Positions 23,201 through 35,401 of a stretch of DNA of 64,000 nt are shown piece by piece (position 1 is the stretch's first letter; each line of letters opens with the position of its first letter). This DNA comes from Mya arenaria. Lineage: Eukaryota > Mollusca > Bivalvia > Myida > Myidae. The stretch covers positions 28,219,854 to 28,283,853 of the forward strand of contig NC_069126.1 in NCBI RefSeq assembly GCF_026914265.1, written 5' to 3'. The translations under genes were made by a program, and so were the position numbers. A model generated the notes under the pieces. That model worked only from the letters and a program-made list of their open reading frames with translations, did no database searches and was not told the origin of the DNA.

Positions 23201-26200
23201 GTGATGATCGTAACGATAATTCCTATCTTAAGTAATAAAACTTTTAAAGGAGTATATAAAACTCAAAATATTGAAAGACAAAAATAGTGGGTTTAGTTTA
23301 ATCCTGTTATAAGAGACTTAAGAAGTTTCGAGAAATCAATGCCAGGCCTTTATTTTTCTAAAAGTTATTTGAAAATAAGTAAGTGATTTTCAAAATTCAA
23401 TTTTTTTTGTATTTTTTTTTGAAGTGTAACAGAAGCAGACAGTGGTTAAAATTAATACGGGCCAGCAAGCCATGTACTGTTAAAACACTTTCCGGACTTA
23501 TGTAGCTTTAAATCTCTCACACATGTATACACATGTGATTAAGAACTATTCATACTTTATGAGTGAAAACCGGTATCATTCATCAATGAGGCTCCGAGTG
23601 GGAATTAAATTGAGACCTTCTGATCCAGGGTTGTTATTCATAAAACATCTCAAGTCTTTTCCTATGTTAAGTCAATTTCTTAATTTAAGTTTCTCACTTG
23701 TTATATATTATAACAGCGTAATACTATCTGACATACTTTAATGTCATTGATTTTATTGAATATGCAAACTTTTATTTTAAAAACATTTATACTTTTCTTG
23801 TAATTTATGGCTTCAAAAATCTTAAGAAATGAACTTAAGTTAAGAAATGATTGAAGAAGTTTTATGAATATGGCCCCAGAACTAACCACTTGGTATCTTA
23901 TACAATGCATCGTCAGGCTCTATGCAGAGGGCATATGTGTAGTATTAGTAATATATGAGCATTATTCATGTCTATTTTTAGGAAACAATATTAAAGGTAT
24001 GTGCTATCTTGCTTTTAAAATTCAAACTCGTTTCAGGGAGATCTTTGAAGGATGGAGATGAAGAGCTCAATAAAGTTGGAATCAAAAAAGGCGTTAAAGT
24101 GATGCTGATTGGGAAAAAGGTAGGTCACAACTTGAGTCTTCTTAAGTCAGTTCATATCTCTAAGCCCATGTGACGAAAGCTGATAGCTTTTAGAATCACT
24201 TGTTTAAATTCTCTAAGCATGATGTGATGAAATCTGATAGCTTATAAAATCACTCTCGAGTGTGTTTTCTGGTTAGAAACAAGTTACTGGTGTCCATTTT
24301 GAGAGACCATGAGAAAATAACACTGATATGATCGAACCATTAACTGCTTTGATGAGAGATGAACCTAATTTTAACCATTAGCTATCTTTTTTGAGAGAAC
24401 TAAAAGGCCGATTAATGTGACTTTAATAATTGCTTAGTTATGTTCATTTTTTACTGAAATAAATGTTGGAAATCATTTGCCGTGCCATTGTTTTAAATGT
24501 TTTTCAAGATATAATGTATTTTATATACCGTAGTACTTTTTGTAGAAAATGACATCACACAGTGAACATAATGACATCTTATAATGCTACTGTGCCAGTT
24601 AACTAAATAGATACTATGCTTTTGTATCGCTCAAATCACACCTATTTTCAATTAGCGATGAAAAAAGCCATGATTTTTTAAAAGCTTAAATCAGGATTTT
24701 TTTTTTTTTAATTTCAGATTTGTTTAGATTAAACTTTTTTTTTTTTTACAATGATTGTGAAGAAAGCTATATTCATTTATGCTTAATCACTTTTGTTGGC
24801 GCAATGTTATGCGAGATGTGGTAATGTATTGTGGGGAAGATTTGAAAACCAATGGAAAAACAACTTGTAAGGCTTGGTAACCACCAACCAAACACTTAGT
24901 GGCCCAGACTGGGAATTGAACCTGGATCACCTTGGTGAGAAGCGAGTGCATTACCCGACAACCAAGGTTTCTGTTCAGTCACTATTTTTTTTATATAAAT
25001 GGCTTTATATACTCAATTTCAACTGTGTTTTACAAGCCCCATATCCCTGCTTTCAGCTCCAATCCCTCATGCTCAAACCCAATTGTCAGGCTTGGGATCT
25101 CTTATCACCGCTGTAAATTAAAATTCAGTTTGTCAGCTGTTACTGGGATTTTGTTTTCTATTTTCAGCCAAGTCCTGTGGATGATGAGAACACGCGAGAA
25201 ATGAAATCGGTGGAAGAAACGTATGAAAAAGAGGCAAAGAAACTTGGCGACATCACTTATGAGCTGGATGGAATACACAGGGTACTAACGTTTTTTTTAT
25301 GATTCACATTGTAAATATATCCAATTTGTATCTTGCAATGCTACACAAGGTCCATTGACTGGCAAAATCAATGCTTATAATAAATTTGCTGCCCTTTTAT
25401 GATTGTGAAAAAAAATGTTTGGGTTATATTTTATAACAAGCTTCAAATAATTATAGAAGTAAGAGGGTTAGATATTAAGAATAATTTCTTTATACTTTGA
25501 TAGCAAAGAAAATAGAAAAAGAGAATGTTTTTCATGAATATAACTCCTGATTCAAGTACTGCTTTAGGGAATTATCTGAAAATTTTGGTACCTTTAAGTT
25601 AGAACAAGTTATCTTGTTAGTCAAGGTATTATGGTAATAAAAAGCATTCAAGATGTTGCGTTTATCCAATGGGAGCACAATATTGAAATAAACAATTACG
25701 TCATAAAATTCCTTGCATTTTATACAATGTGAACATCAAGTTTGATCTATACTAAGGACTGGAGAAATGTTAACGTTTCATCTTTTCAAAGGACTACATG
25801 TAGACAAATGTAAATATTTTGTCCAGTGTATAGAGAATGCCACTATAACTTCTACAGGGCTATTTAGACAAGGAGAAACGATCTGACGCCACGAAAGCCT
25901 TGGAGAAAAGGCTAGCCAGTGTTGCCGAGAGTCTAATGAGGCTGCTTGAGAAATTGGACGCCCTACGATTTGAGGAGACGAACAAGGGTGCAAGAGGGAA
26001 GAGGAAGTCTCTGGTGGATAAAATACAGGTGTGTGTGTGTGTGTAGATTTCTTTTTTACAATTTTGGGTCCTGAAATTTACTGTTGATAATGTTCTAGGA
26101 AAGAAAGTACGCAGGGGAAAATATAGTGAGAAAAATGTGGTAAAACCTCTTAATACTATGTTTAGAACGTAGGGAAAAAAGAAACTGTTGCAATTTATTC

Positions 26201-27014
26201 TGTGATTACGATCTGCAGAATGCAGACAATCATTTAATCATATTGTGCCTGTATGTTTGGGTAGAATAATTGTGTATGATACACCGTAAAATTAGGTAAG
26301 TTTATAAGGCATCATTTCCCTGAAATTGGTGTTGTCGTCATGCAAAAACTTTCATGTAGGGCATTTGTTTTAATGTTTAATTTAAAAAAAAAAATATTAA
26401 CTGAAAACTGTATACACATCTTCACTATAAAAAGTTACATCTGTAGCAAACCCTGGCTGAAATATTTGATGAGTTATTCCCGTTTGACTTACATAAGAAT
26501 GTATGAATGTTAGCATGAGCTTCAAACGCTGAACATTGTTTGAATTCCAAGATAAATATGGATGTATTGTTATAGTGTGGGTGTCTTTAATAGCAGAGCA
26601 GTTGTGCAGCAGTACAGCAAGTGCAGTTGTGCAGCAGTACAGCAAGTGCAGTAGGGCAGCAGTACAGTAGCACAACATGTGAAGTAGTACAGCAGTGCAG
26701 TAGTGCAGAGCAAATTTAAACATTTGGGAATAACTAAAAAAACAGTTCAAGATATTGACAAGAAAATTAAAACACATGTTTTGGACACTTGACAAAATGC
26801 AACTGAGATGAAAGGTCCATTACTCTGTCTAAAATCAATTGTAGAGTTATGCCCTTTGGTTGACTGAGAAAAACATGCTAGCATTGACAGCCAATTTAAA
26901 AGAAAAACAATTCAAATGCCTTACATTATCTCACATTTCCAGGTTTTGCTGAACAGAGTGGATGGTTTAAGCCGTGGAGTAAGTGATATGTTGGCACGCT
27001 GGAATGCACTGTGA
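20214..27014 (+). CDS. BAG1: BAG family molecular chaperone regulator 1
   Basis: BAG1 is a cytosolic/nuclear nucleotide-exchange factor for Hsp70 that links it to the proteasome. Six exons: 20214-20259, 21538-21672, 24037-24119, 25168-25281, 25858-26028 and 26943-27014. All splice in phase, total 621 nt, 206 residues, close to the short BAG1 isoform. Residues about 6-88 form the ubiquitin-like domain, ending GIKKGVKVMLIGKK, nearly the vertebrate sequence; RLIYKGRSLKDGDEEL is the usual beta-turn region. Residues about 105-200 form the BAG domain helices (KLGDITYELDGIHRGYLDKE; LLEKLDALRFEETN; GKRKSLVDKIQ). The start MATKEAKVLSFQVVHG is set by phase with exon 2. The donor of exon 5 is a (GT)8 run, and half of exon 2 is duplicated downstream. 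A possible aataaa at 27792 would put a minisatellite in the 3'UTR. Confidence 0.93.
20990..21120. repeat. CpG-rich internally repeated patch in BAG1 intron 1
   Basis: Two related segments, acaatcgtaatagctcggcc and tcaatcgtaacaactcggcc, lie about 65 bp apart in unusually CpG-rich DNA for this window. A short frame reads through it, but no splice phase links it to BAG1. Likely a repeat relic. Confidence 0.4.
21731..21794 (+). pseudogene. duplicated 3' half of BAG1 exon 2 with donor
   Basis: This segment repeats 21606-21672 at a spacing of 125 bp, with about ten substitutions and one 3-bp deletion. It stays open in the exon frame (HLMEVYKRMEIPPLAQRLIYKG, versus HLMDEVYRRTDIPPDAQRLI in the exon) and keeps a gtaaat donor. 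No acceptor is visible in front, so it is probably an unused exon relic within intron 2. Confidence 0.85.
22115..22235. repeat. decayed hairpin repeat
   Basis: The arms gtttcccttctggataag and its imperfect complement near 22208-22230 flank ctcgggttaaatttttcc. Layout and sequence recall the hairpin at 17674-17804. It lies in BAG1 intron 2. Confidence 0.5.
23094..23345. mobile_element. MITE with cgaaacttcttaag-type inverted ends
   Basis: The ends gcccccaatttctggaaact and cttaagaagtttcgagaaat are inverted. The 250-bp AT-rich body has no coding capacity and aligns with the better-preserved copy at 37173-37437. It lies in BAG1 intron 2. Confidence 0.75.
23625..23878. mobile_element. MITE with attcataaaac-type inverted ends
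   Basis: The left end ttgttattcataaaacatct and right end agaagttttatgaatatggc are inverted. The length is about 254 bp and the body is non-coding. Its ends resemble those of the neighbouring MITE at 23094, from which it is separated by about 280 bp. A decayed relative may lie at 49061-49325. Confidence 0.65.
24885..24970 (-). mobile_element. tRNA-derived SINE fragment
   Basis: On the minus strand the sequence reads ggttgtcgggtaatgcactc, then gcttctcaccaaggtgatcc, then a B box, aggttcaattccc. A relative on the same strand lies at 32796-32910. It sits in BAG1 intron 3. Confidence 0.6.
26029..26044 (+). repeat. (GT)8 microsatellite forming the BAG1 exon 5 donor
   Basis: The run starts with the two bases of the 5' splice site (atacag|gtgtgtgt). 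The donor consensus beyond gt is therefore set by microsatellite sequence. Confidence 0.9.
26590..26712. repeat. imperfect gcagtacag/gcagttgtg tandem repeat
   Basis: Units such as gcagcagtacagcaagtgca recur about five times in BAG1 intron 5. On the minus strand this reads as a Cys/Leu-rich frame, which is a composition effect and not evidence of coding. Confidence 0.8.
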
Positions 27015-27640
27015 TAGCCCTCCCTTGCGTAACTGCACCGTGATAGTTTGTGATATAACTCTCCACATACATGTAGCTGCACTGTCTAGTTTGTAATATA
27101 ACTCACCACTTAGTTACACCATCTAGTTTGTGATATAACTCGCCACTTAGTTACACCGTCCAGTTTGTGATATAACTCACCACTTAGTTACACCGTCTAG
27201 TTTGTGATATAACTCACCACTTAGTTACACCGTCTAGTTTGTGATATAACTCTCCATTTAGTTACACTGTCTAGTTTGTAATATAACTCACCACTTAGTT
27301 ACACCGTCTAGTTTGTGATATAACTCTCCACATAGTTACACCGTCTAGTTTGTGATAAACTTGTCATATAGTTTTACCGTCCATTTTGTGATATAACTCT
27401 TCACATAGTTACACTGTCTAGTTTGTGATATAACTCGCCACTTAGTTACACCGTCTAGTTTTTTTTATAACTCTCCACTTAGTTACCACGTCTTGTTTGT
27501 GATATAACTTGCCACAAAGTTACACCGTTTAGTTTGTGATATAGCTCTCCACATAGTTACACGTCTAAGTTGTGATAATTCTCTCCACTTAGCTACACTG
27601 TCTAGATTCGGATATATATTCTATTGTAGCTGTTAATGTT
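27010..27640. repeat. minisatellite of about 37 bp starting at the BAG1 stop codon
   Basis: About fifteen units of the form gtttgtgatataactc.ccacttagttacaccgtcta follow one another. The first partial unit overlaps the last codons: gcactgtgatag at 27006-27017 recurs as gcaccgtgatag at 27035-27046. If the mRNA ends near the aataaa at 27792, the whole array is transcribed in the 3'UTR. Confidence 0.88.
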
Positions 27641-27987
27641 GAGTTTGTGATATAGCTTTCAATATACATGTAGCAGCATATTTAATTTCTTCCCAGTTAC
27701 AAATTCATCCATGTCCATTTTGTCATACTCACTTTTCTGTTTTTCAATGATTGAATATACTGTATTTGGTGATTTTAAAAAGTTCTAACCAAATAAAATT
27801 GCCCTTTGATTGTGATTTTAAAAGGTTTACTTGAAGACAAAGAACAGTTTGAGTAGACCAAAATGAACAAGACTGAATTTTTAACTGGGTCAAATTGAGC
27901 TAATACCTTTTAGTTTGTAATAAAATCATACCACTTAGATTGTGATAGAACCTTTCACACACTTGCATGTTATTATAATATGTACCG

Positions 27988-28612
27988 TAAATATCCTATT
28001 AGACGTGCCCAATGCGTGTCTCTTTATGAACCTAAATGAGAATTTTTTTCACTCATTCAGCAGACTTCTTAAATAATGCCTAATTGGATAATCAGTTATG
28101 TATAGAGTTATAAATATCAAATACTGACTAGGGTTGTCACAATTACCCATCACCAGGATGGTTATAAAGTTGAGTTGAAAGCTCACGCCTGACCAATCAG
28201 CGGTCAGTATCAGCTGCAGTGTAGTTGTATACAACGCTGTTTTGTAATTTATAAAATGGCCCACTGAACACTGGGCATCCTTATTTACAATATTGATGTG
28301 AAAAAGTTTAAACGTAAACTTTGCACAATGTTTTGCATTAATGAGGTATGTTTTGCTCTGTTATCAACCTAGTTGGTGTGTAACCTAAATTATTTGCAAG
28401 GGTATGGGTTTATATGCATGACATTAGCAGCCTAGGCAGGTGGACTTTAAACAATTGGCGACCGGTGTAATGCTTCTCATGGAAAAAAAAGAGCATTTAA
28501 TGAAGTTTCGAGTTAAGTTTTAATTATTCTTTTAGTTGCAGAATCTGAAAATTGACCCATGAAAAGTCCTCCCGCAAGTCTATTAAGCCATTCGCGTCTA
28601 ATAGGATATTTA
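27988..28612. mobile_element. DNA element with perfect 18-bp inverted ends
   Basis: The ends taaatatcctattagacg (27988-28005) and its exact complement (28595-28612) bound a 625-bp segment. The frames inside are short and show no transposase-like motif, so this is a non-autonomous element of unknown superfamily. Confidence 0.7.
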
Positions 28613-31093
28613 GGTTACTTTATAATATTACCAATCAGCACAACTCCTTTCTGTGGTATAGCTCACCTGTACAGCATTATATGATAGTACCGGTATTTAC
28701 ATGTATACAGGGCTCTAGTTTTCAACAAGTTGCAAGAATTCATTTAAGGAAAATAAGTTCAAGAATAACTATTGTATAAAAACTTTTTAATTTTCAAATT
28801 GTTCTTGATTGACAACAAATAGTTTTAATTTTCAGTGGTGGTATCTGAAAGATTTTTTTGAATGATAATACTTTGTAATTTATATAATTTATACAAAGCA
28901 AACCTTGTGACTTTTAAATGATCGCAAGGCAAATATTTTGTAAACTTGTTGATCACTTAAGTCCATTGTAAATACATGTACATTATGTACAACCTATATT
29001 TGGTTACTCTTTGTGTTTTACCCAATGCAGATTCTTTCATGCACTCAATGTAGCTACTAGGTGTAAAAATAGATTGTATCATTTGTTTCTATATATACTC
29101 AGAAAAAGAGCTTTGTTTTCTTTATGTAATGTTTTGTTCAAGGTTTTGTTTAGACAGTCACTTTTATTATTATAAGTGTTTTTCAACTTTATGGAAAGTG
29201 AAATATTATATATGGTGAATTTTATTAACAACTGACATAATATAAAGCTGCACAATATAGGTTCATGCCATTTTTTTTTGTTAATTTTAATTCAATATTA
29301 TGCTTAACTCATTTGACATTAATAATCAAAACAAAAAAAGTAAATGAATTATGTACAGATAAAAAATATAAGTGATTTTTTGGCGCTTTTTTAATTTGTG
29401 GATGCTTAGCTATTAATTGAGAATTTTTTTTTTAATTATAATGCATTTTTTTTATCTGTACCTTAAATCATTTGCTTTTTTTGTGATCACAAATCTGATT
29501 ACATACTTGTGTATGAAACTTTCAGAGTAATTAAGTTGTAAAAGTTACCAACGATTCTGTTAACAACTTTGTTGACTTCAAGTACAACAATGTTCTGAAC
29601 AATCTGCCCATGGTCTGTTTTGTTTGTATGATGTTGATGACTTAGTTACATTTCCAGCATTTATTTCAGATGTTGTTAAAATAACTTTATTGCTTTAAAA
29701 CACATATTTATTTAAATTTTATATCCTACAAAAAAGTGCAAAATTGTGATTTTCAGCCTTCTCCCGATGCAAAACTCTCAAATTCCTGACGAAACATTGA
29801 GGATAGAAGAACACTCTATTTCTATTCAGTTGCTTGTGCAAACGTTCCATTGCGAATAGTTCTAAAATATCATGACCTTCCTGATGTCAAGGTCAATATT
29901 GCACGTCATGAAAGATGAAAGTTGGTGTCATGCTTCGCAAATTATTTGATGAAATTTAAGCACGTTCCTTTGTATTCATATTGATGGAATGATGTGTACA
30001 TGTTTCAAATACTTTTATCGCATAATTGTTTCTATAGTTAAGGGATAAAATGCATGTTCATATATTGATCCAAAGTATTACAAAAGTTCACGTATATTTT
30101 ATCATCACCTCTCATAGTTGGACTGAAAAGTATATCATGTATTATTTTGACCTTAGTAATCAATTTGACAATGTTGCAGTTTAAGGGTTAAATATACACT
30201 AGTTTGTGCTTTTTTAGGTTTATTAGCAGTAAATCAACAAAATAATTCATAGGTTTGAGTTTTTGCTGAATCTGTCTCAAAAGGTTGTTTAAAAGGCATT
30301 TATTAGTGTGTATATGAAGGTTTTTCCATATATTATTATACAGGGTTGCCAATTTTCCTCTTTTCAGCTGATTTCCTCATATTTTGCCGCAAAACTTTTT
30401 TTATTTTTTAATTATTTTTGTTGGCCTTTTATTTGATCTATACAAAAAATGTTTGTTTTTTTGTATAAAGCGTGATGGGGATACCCATATTATGTACTTG
30501 TTTCCTCTTTTTTTTTACAAATTAACATTGGCATACCTGTATATATTGGAACTTGATATCACTCTGTGTGCATTTATATGTTGTTATTTTGTTAAATAAA
30601 TGTTAAGATTGTTTTGTTTACATTGTATTATCCCAAAAAAAATAAGAAAAAAATAAGAAAATAATTGATTGAACTTGTTAGTTATATATTAAAGACAAAA
30701 TACAACAATGTGTAAATAATATTGAAATTAAATAGGACTGCTATCTTCATAGCCTAGATGTAGTCGGTAACTTAAGTTTTGGCCATAACTTGGAAACTTT
30801 GTTGAACAAAGAGGCCATAGGCAACATCTATCATGCCGCTGGCACTATTATACAAGTTGTATGCTCCCAAAAACAAGCATATAGAAATCACTACGTTTGT
30901 CCGTCCGTTTACATCTTGTTTGAGTCATAAATTGAATGGAATTCAATCAAGTTTCACATAAATAATAGGACGATTGGAAGGTTTATAATGTATGGTGGGA
31001 CGAGAAATCGATAGTGATCGCCGTTAGCCTGCTAAGCTCCAAAGTTGGCAATAACACGAATCTGATCGAGTTAACCAGTTATTATGCTACTTA
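28613..31093. other. gene-free AT-rich region
   Basis: No coding exon is supported. Near 29251-29480 there is a possible degraded relative of the MITE at 4312-4604. The rest is AT-rich sequence without recognisable structure. Confidence 0.55.
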
Positions 31094-31589
31094 TTAAAGT
31101 CTCACAGATGATAAAATAGAGAAAAAAAAGAAAATTGTCGAAAACTGACATATCTTGGCATCGATGTGTTCAATGCATTGAAACTTACTAACTGAAGTAC
31201 CACATAGTTTACAATTTATTTAAGTTTAGCAGTTATTTGGTATCTTTCCATTAAAAAAGATAACTTGGTATGTCTACCAGGTAGAATTCATTCCTTATGC
31301 GTGATTTGCTAGTTGGTGCTATCACGTGATATTACCGATGTAGGTGTATAGCTTAATTATGTCACCCGATAAGAATAAGCCTTTGTAGCTCAGTGAGTAA
31401 GACGCTGGACTGCAATTTTGGCGACGCGGGTTCAAACCCGGTCTCCGACACATTTTTTTTTACATTTTAGTATTTTTTTTTACAATTATGATATCAAAGC
31501 GTAACACATTATATTAGATAATTGTCCTGAGATTCGTTACAGCAAAAAAAACTTTTTTTTGGTGCCAATCTGTGACACAGTCCCTTTAA
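31094..31589. mobile_element. composite element: MITE-like ends around a tRNA-like head
   Basis: The left end ttaaagtctcacagatga and right end (minus strand ttaaagggactgtgtcacag attgg) are imperfect inverted copies beginning at TTAA/TTTAA. Inside at 31379-31450 is a tRNA-like unit with an A box (tagctcagtgag) and a B box (ggttcaaaccc). Poly-T stretches follow. This could be a SINE carried in a MITE or an element that uses both. Confidence 0.6.
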
Positions 31590-32795
31590 GTGGAATTCAC
31601 AAACCATAACTAGTCAACCTGTTAATTTTGTACAGCTAAAAAAGGTAACAGGTGACAGTTCTGGAACTTTCAAGCCAGTTTTTAGTCTTGTGATATTTAT
31701 CTTACCGAAAAAGTTTCGCGAATATTAACTAGATAGCTAGACACTTATCGCGAAAATAAGTGGTTTACACGAAACAATTTTCTTACGGCAGTAATATGCC
31801 ACCATAATAACGGATTCAAGTCATTGCTCTCAACTGAAAGGTCACGGAAGTCGATGTTTCACAATATGGACTGCATATTTAAAGCTATAGGTTTTGTCTC
31901 ATGCCTACGTTTTCACAAATGAATACAAATGTAACCAAACTACAGAGTTAAAGAGCTTCATGTAAGGACTTGTCATGCGTGAAATATGCTCATATTTTAA
32001 ATGATAAAGTCACTTGGTCAAAATTGCACAGTGTTGATCTCGTGCAACACCGTATTCCAACCATAACGTTTTAACTATTTCTGGAAATGCAAGATGCGCA
32101 GCATTGTCGAAATAATTTTATATACAATTTGTGCTCTCATTGACAGCGCTGCCAAACATGGAATCCCTAGCATCACTTGGTGTTGTGGCCATCACGTTTT
32201 AACTATTTATGGATTTAAATCTGACTTCGTAGAATTGTGGAGCACCAACATATAAAGTGTGCTCTCATCTCAAATATCCATGTCACCCATGACGAAGGGT
32301 TACATAGCAATAGCTTTGTAACATTTTATGAGGGCTCAATCAAATTTCTCAATTTGTATCACATAAGGAATGGGTTTCCTGTATTAAATTCATGCGCTCA
32401 CGCTTTAAGGTCTATGTAACCCAAAACGGATACCATACTCACAGGCATTCTGCTTGTTTCATTCACAACTTTGTTAATATCAATGACTGGCTCGAATAAC
32501 GAATTGCGTAGTCAGCTCATGGTCACGTTCACGTAATTTACGTTAGAGGTGGCGTGTCTTAGGATCAGAACCTTTTGACAATCGTCCGTCCCTCAAAACC
32601 GAAAATAAACTAGTTTAAATTTCTGCAGGGAGGTTTTGGGGTACCCCTAAGAGAAATTTTTAACAATTTCTAGTCTGATATGGTGCATTCTGAGCGTATT
32701 TATTTCTTAACTCCGATATTGACAGATAAAAAAAAACGATTTTTGTTTTGAACCCCCCCCCCCCCCGGAACCGCTAGTGTACGTAGATGTACGTC
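31590..32795. other. gene-free region
   Basis: No exon with codon-like composition and splice sites was found. A run of C sits at about 32752-32766. Confidence 0.5.
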
Positions 32796-32910
32796 AATGT
32801 TGCCAAATAGGAATTGATTACCACAAACCAAACTCAAGAATCGAACCCGGGACGCCATGGCGAGAAGCAAGTTCTCAAAACCACTGTAATAACCAGACAA
32901 CCGGTTGATA
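32796..32910 (-). mobile_element. tRNA-derived SINE fragment
   Basis: The minus strand reads ggttgtctggttattacagt, then gcttctcgccatggcgtcc, then a B box, cgggttcgattcttg. It shares its layout with 24885-24970. Confidence 0.6.
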
Positions 32911-33644
32911 TCGCTTATAAATTGCAAGAACGTTATATATTTTTTTTTAATTTAACGAAAATTACATTATATTCTTAATTATGAAGTCAGTAAATAATTT
33001 GATACTTTCAGTACGTTTCGTAAAAGTGATGAAAAATACAAATATAATAAATAGAAATATCAATTATTAGATCTTTAATCATTTTCTTGTTGTTTCAACA
33101 GCGTAATTAATGAAATGGTTGTAAAATCACCTGAGGTATGTATATATACTGATTACATCTTTATTGATATGTAACCGTCCAATAATTGTATATTGAAAAA
33201 AAAGAAACATTTCAGTTTTAATTTTGTTTTCAAAGAAAGAAATGTATGGCTGTGGTGATTTCTATGTGAATTGTGAAATCAATGCAACTTTTGGAATATA
33301 TTTTTCGTGAAGGATATACCGCTATTGGAAAAAGCGCATTAAAGTTTATTAATACAACATTAAAAGGTATTTTTTTCAGTCATTGTGCTTATTTTTTTTT
33401 TTTTATTATCATATCAAAGTAATAACTACAACAACTTTCAGGTAAATGTTTAAGGAAAACAGTCACGCGTTTATCGATTATTTCGCCCACCATTTTGGAA
33501 ATAACGTACGTACTGTTACTATTTTTTACGGAAAATAACTCTTCCATTTGAATTCATGGCGAACAAAACAACAAAATATATACTAAGATCTACTTGTTTA
33601 TCTTAATTTGCAGTTATACTATATTGTTTGTGTTTTTATTCTAG

Positions 33645-35375
33645 ATGAGGATACCATGGAAGCCAATAAAGATGTACTGCTTTCGGTATTTTTACGCTTT
33701 CTTATCTTCATTAATCATTTAGCATCTCATACTGTGATATATCTGATCGCAAATTATAGAGGGAATATGCTTCAATTTATATGCATCGAGTAGTAGGCAA
33801 CAATCAGTAAAATGACAACATTAAACAATTTTTGTAGAACGTTCTGTAGTGTTTTATTGAAAAAGTCCGTTTTTATAAAAATGAAGAAAACCGCATAGGC
33901 CATTGACAAAACATTTACACCGCATACAAATACTAAAGCCTAAACGTTTATTATGAATTTTATTTCCTAACCGCAATTCATTTACAAGTGTGATACCAGG
34001 GAATATTCTAAGTGTAATAAAAAACCACGTTATTTTTTCCAGGATTCTGTTTTGCGTGTTTGGAGTAGCGTTGCTGGTTATACACCTGTTGTCCAGTATT
34101 CGCTACAGCTCATACAGAGCGGTGGTGGATCCTTCCTTCAATGTAATTGAAGCGATTGGCGAATTAAACAAAAACATAGCTGCTAAACCCGATCATGATA
34201 AAACGATTGTAGCGAATATGAAAGATGACGAAGCATTTCCAAATGAATCATTTCAAAATAGAAACGATGATATGATCGATGACAATAAAGTTCAAGAATT
34301 CACTAGAAATAACAAAGGAAATGCAGATACTTACGCCACAACAACCACCGCTGAAAAGATTGAAGCTTCAAAAGAAGAAGTGCAGCATATTGCTTTTCTA
34401 AAGGTCCACAAAGCGGCTAGCTCCACAGCACAGAATATCTTTCTGAGGTTTGGTTGGAAAAGAAATTTGACATTTGTACTTTCACCGGCCAAAAATCCTG
34501 CTGGATATCCAAATATTATCAGTCTCCGGGAGTCTCTTACAAATAGCAATATACTAAGACCTCCTCCTGGCAAGCATTATGATATTCTTTGCAACCATGT
34601 GTTTTATAACTACAACGCTTTTAGACAGTTTATGCCTAAAGACACCAAATTCATAGGGATCGTAAGAGAACCATTTGAATTGTATAAGTCCATACTTAAT
34701 TATTTCAAACCAAGATATATATTCAAGATGATTCAGGGACCACACCCTGCCTCGCAATTCCTCCGAGATCCCGCAAAGTATGAACCAAAGGGAAAATCTT
34801 CAAACTCGTGGACAAGAAGTCGAATGGCAATTGAATATGGATTTCCGGAAGAATTGTTTAAGAAATATGATAAAGCAGCTTCAGAAAAATACTTAGAAAA
34901 GATAGGACATGAATTCACTATGGTTATTATAGCAGAGTATTTTGAAGATTCCGTTGTTATGATGCGTCGCTTGTTACGCTGGCAAACGAAGGACATTCTT
35001 TTCGTAAATTTAAACGTGGCGAGACATAAAGATGAATCAGAGTTAACAAAAGCATATGATAGAGACTTTTACAGAAACTATGCAAAACTAGACTACGACA
35101 TTTACAATTTCTTTTATCGTCGATTAAGAGAGCAGATTCGAGAAGAAGGTCAGGATTTCGATGATGAGTTATTAGCTTTCAAAGAACTACGAAAACGAGT
35201 GCAAGAATTCTGTGCTTTACCTGCTGCAGAAAAAGCTCAACCTTTAGAAATACCGAAGACCAGTTGGGGTGAACAATTTGCAATCGGTATTGAAGAGTGT
35301 AAGGATATGACTAGTGGAGAAATTAGTTTCATTACACGGATACGGGTACGCCAGTATGGTTCGAGGGACATTTAG
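33645..35375 (+). CDS. galactose 3-O-sulfotransferase family protein
   Basis: A Golgi type II membrane enzyme that transfers sulfate from PAPS to galactose in glycolipids or glycans. Preferred model: exon 33645-33685 (ATG directly after a ttctag acceptor, so a 5'UTR exon lies upstream) spliced to 34043-35375, 457 residues. The short exon gives MRIPWKPIKMYCFR, basic residues before a membrane anchor (ILFCVFGVALLVIHLLSSI, about 15-33), as expected of type II Golgi proteins. An unspliced start at 33990 would give 461 residues but places the acceptor-like tattttttccag inside coding sequence. Residues about 131-151 (FLKVHKAASSTAQNIFLRFG) match the 5'-phosphosulfate-binding loop; about 216-235 (KFIGIVREPFELYKSILNYF) match the 3'-phosphate-binding motif. 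Exon 2 carries the whole luminal domain. The signal aataaa lies at 35396. Which acceptor sugar is used cannot be told. Confidence 0.9.
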
Positions 35376-35401
35376 TATTTACTGTTATACTGCATAATAA
35401 A

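Noticed and set aside
31379-31450. Possible functional tRNA gene
   Set aside because: It lies inside a repeat-like element and the acceptor stem does not close well.
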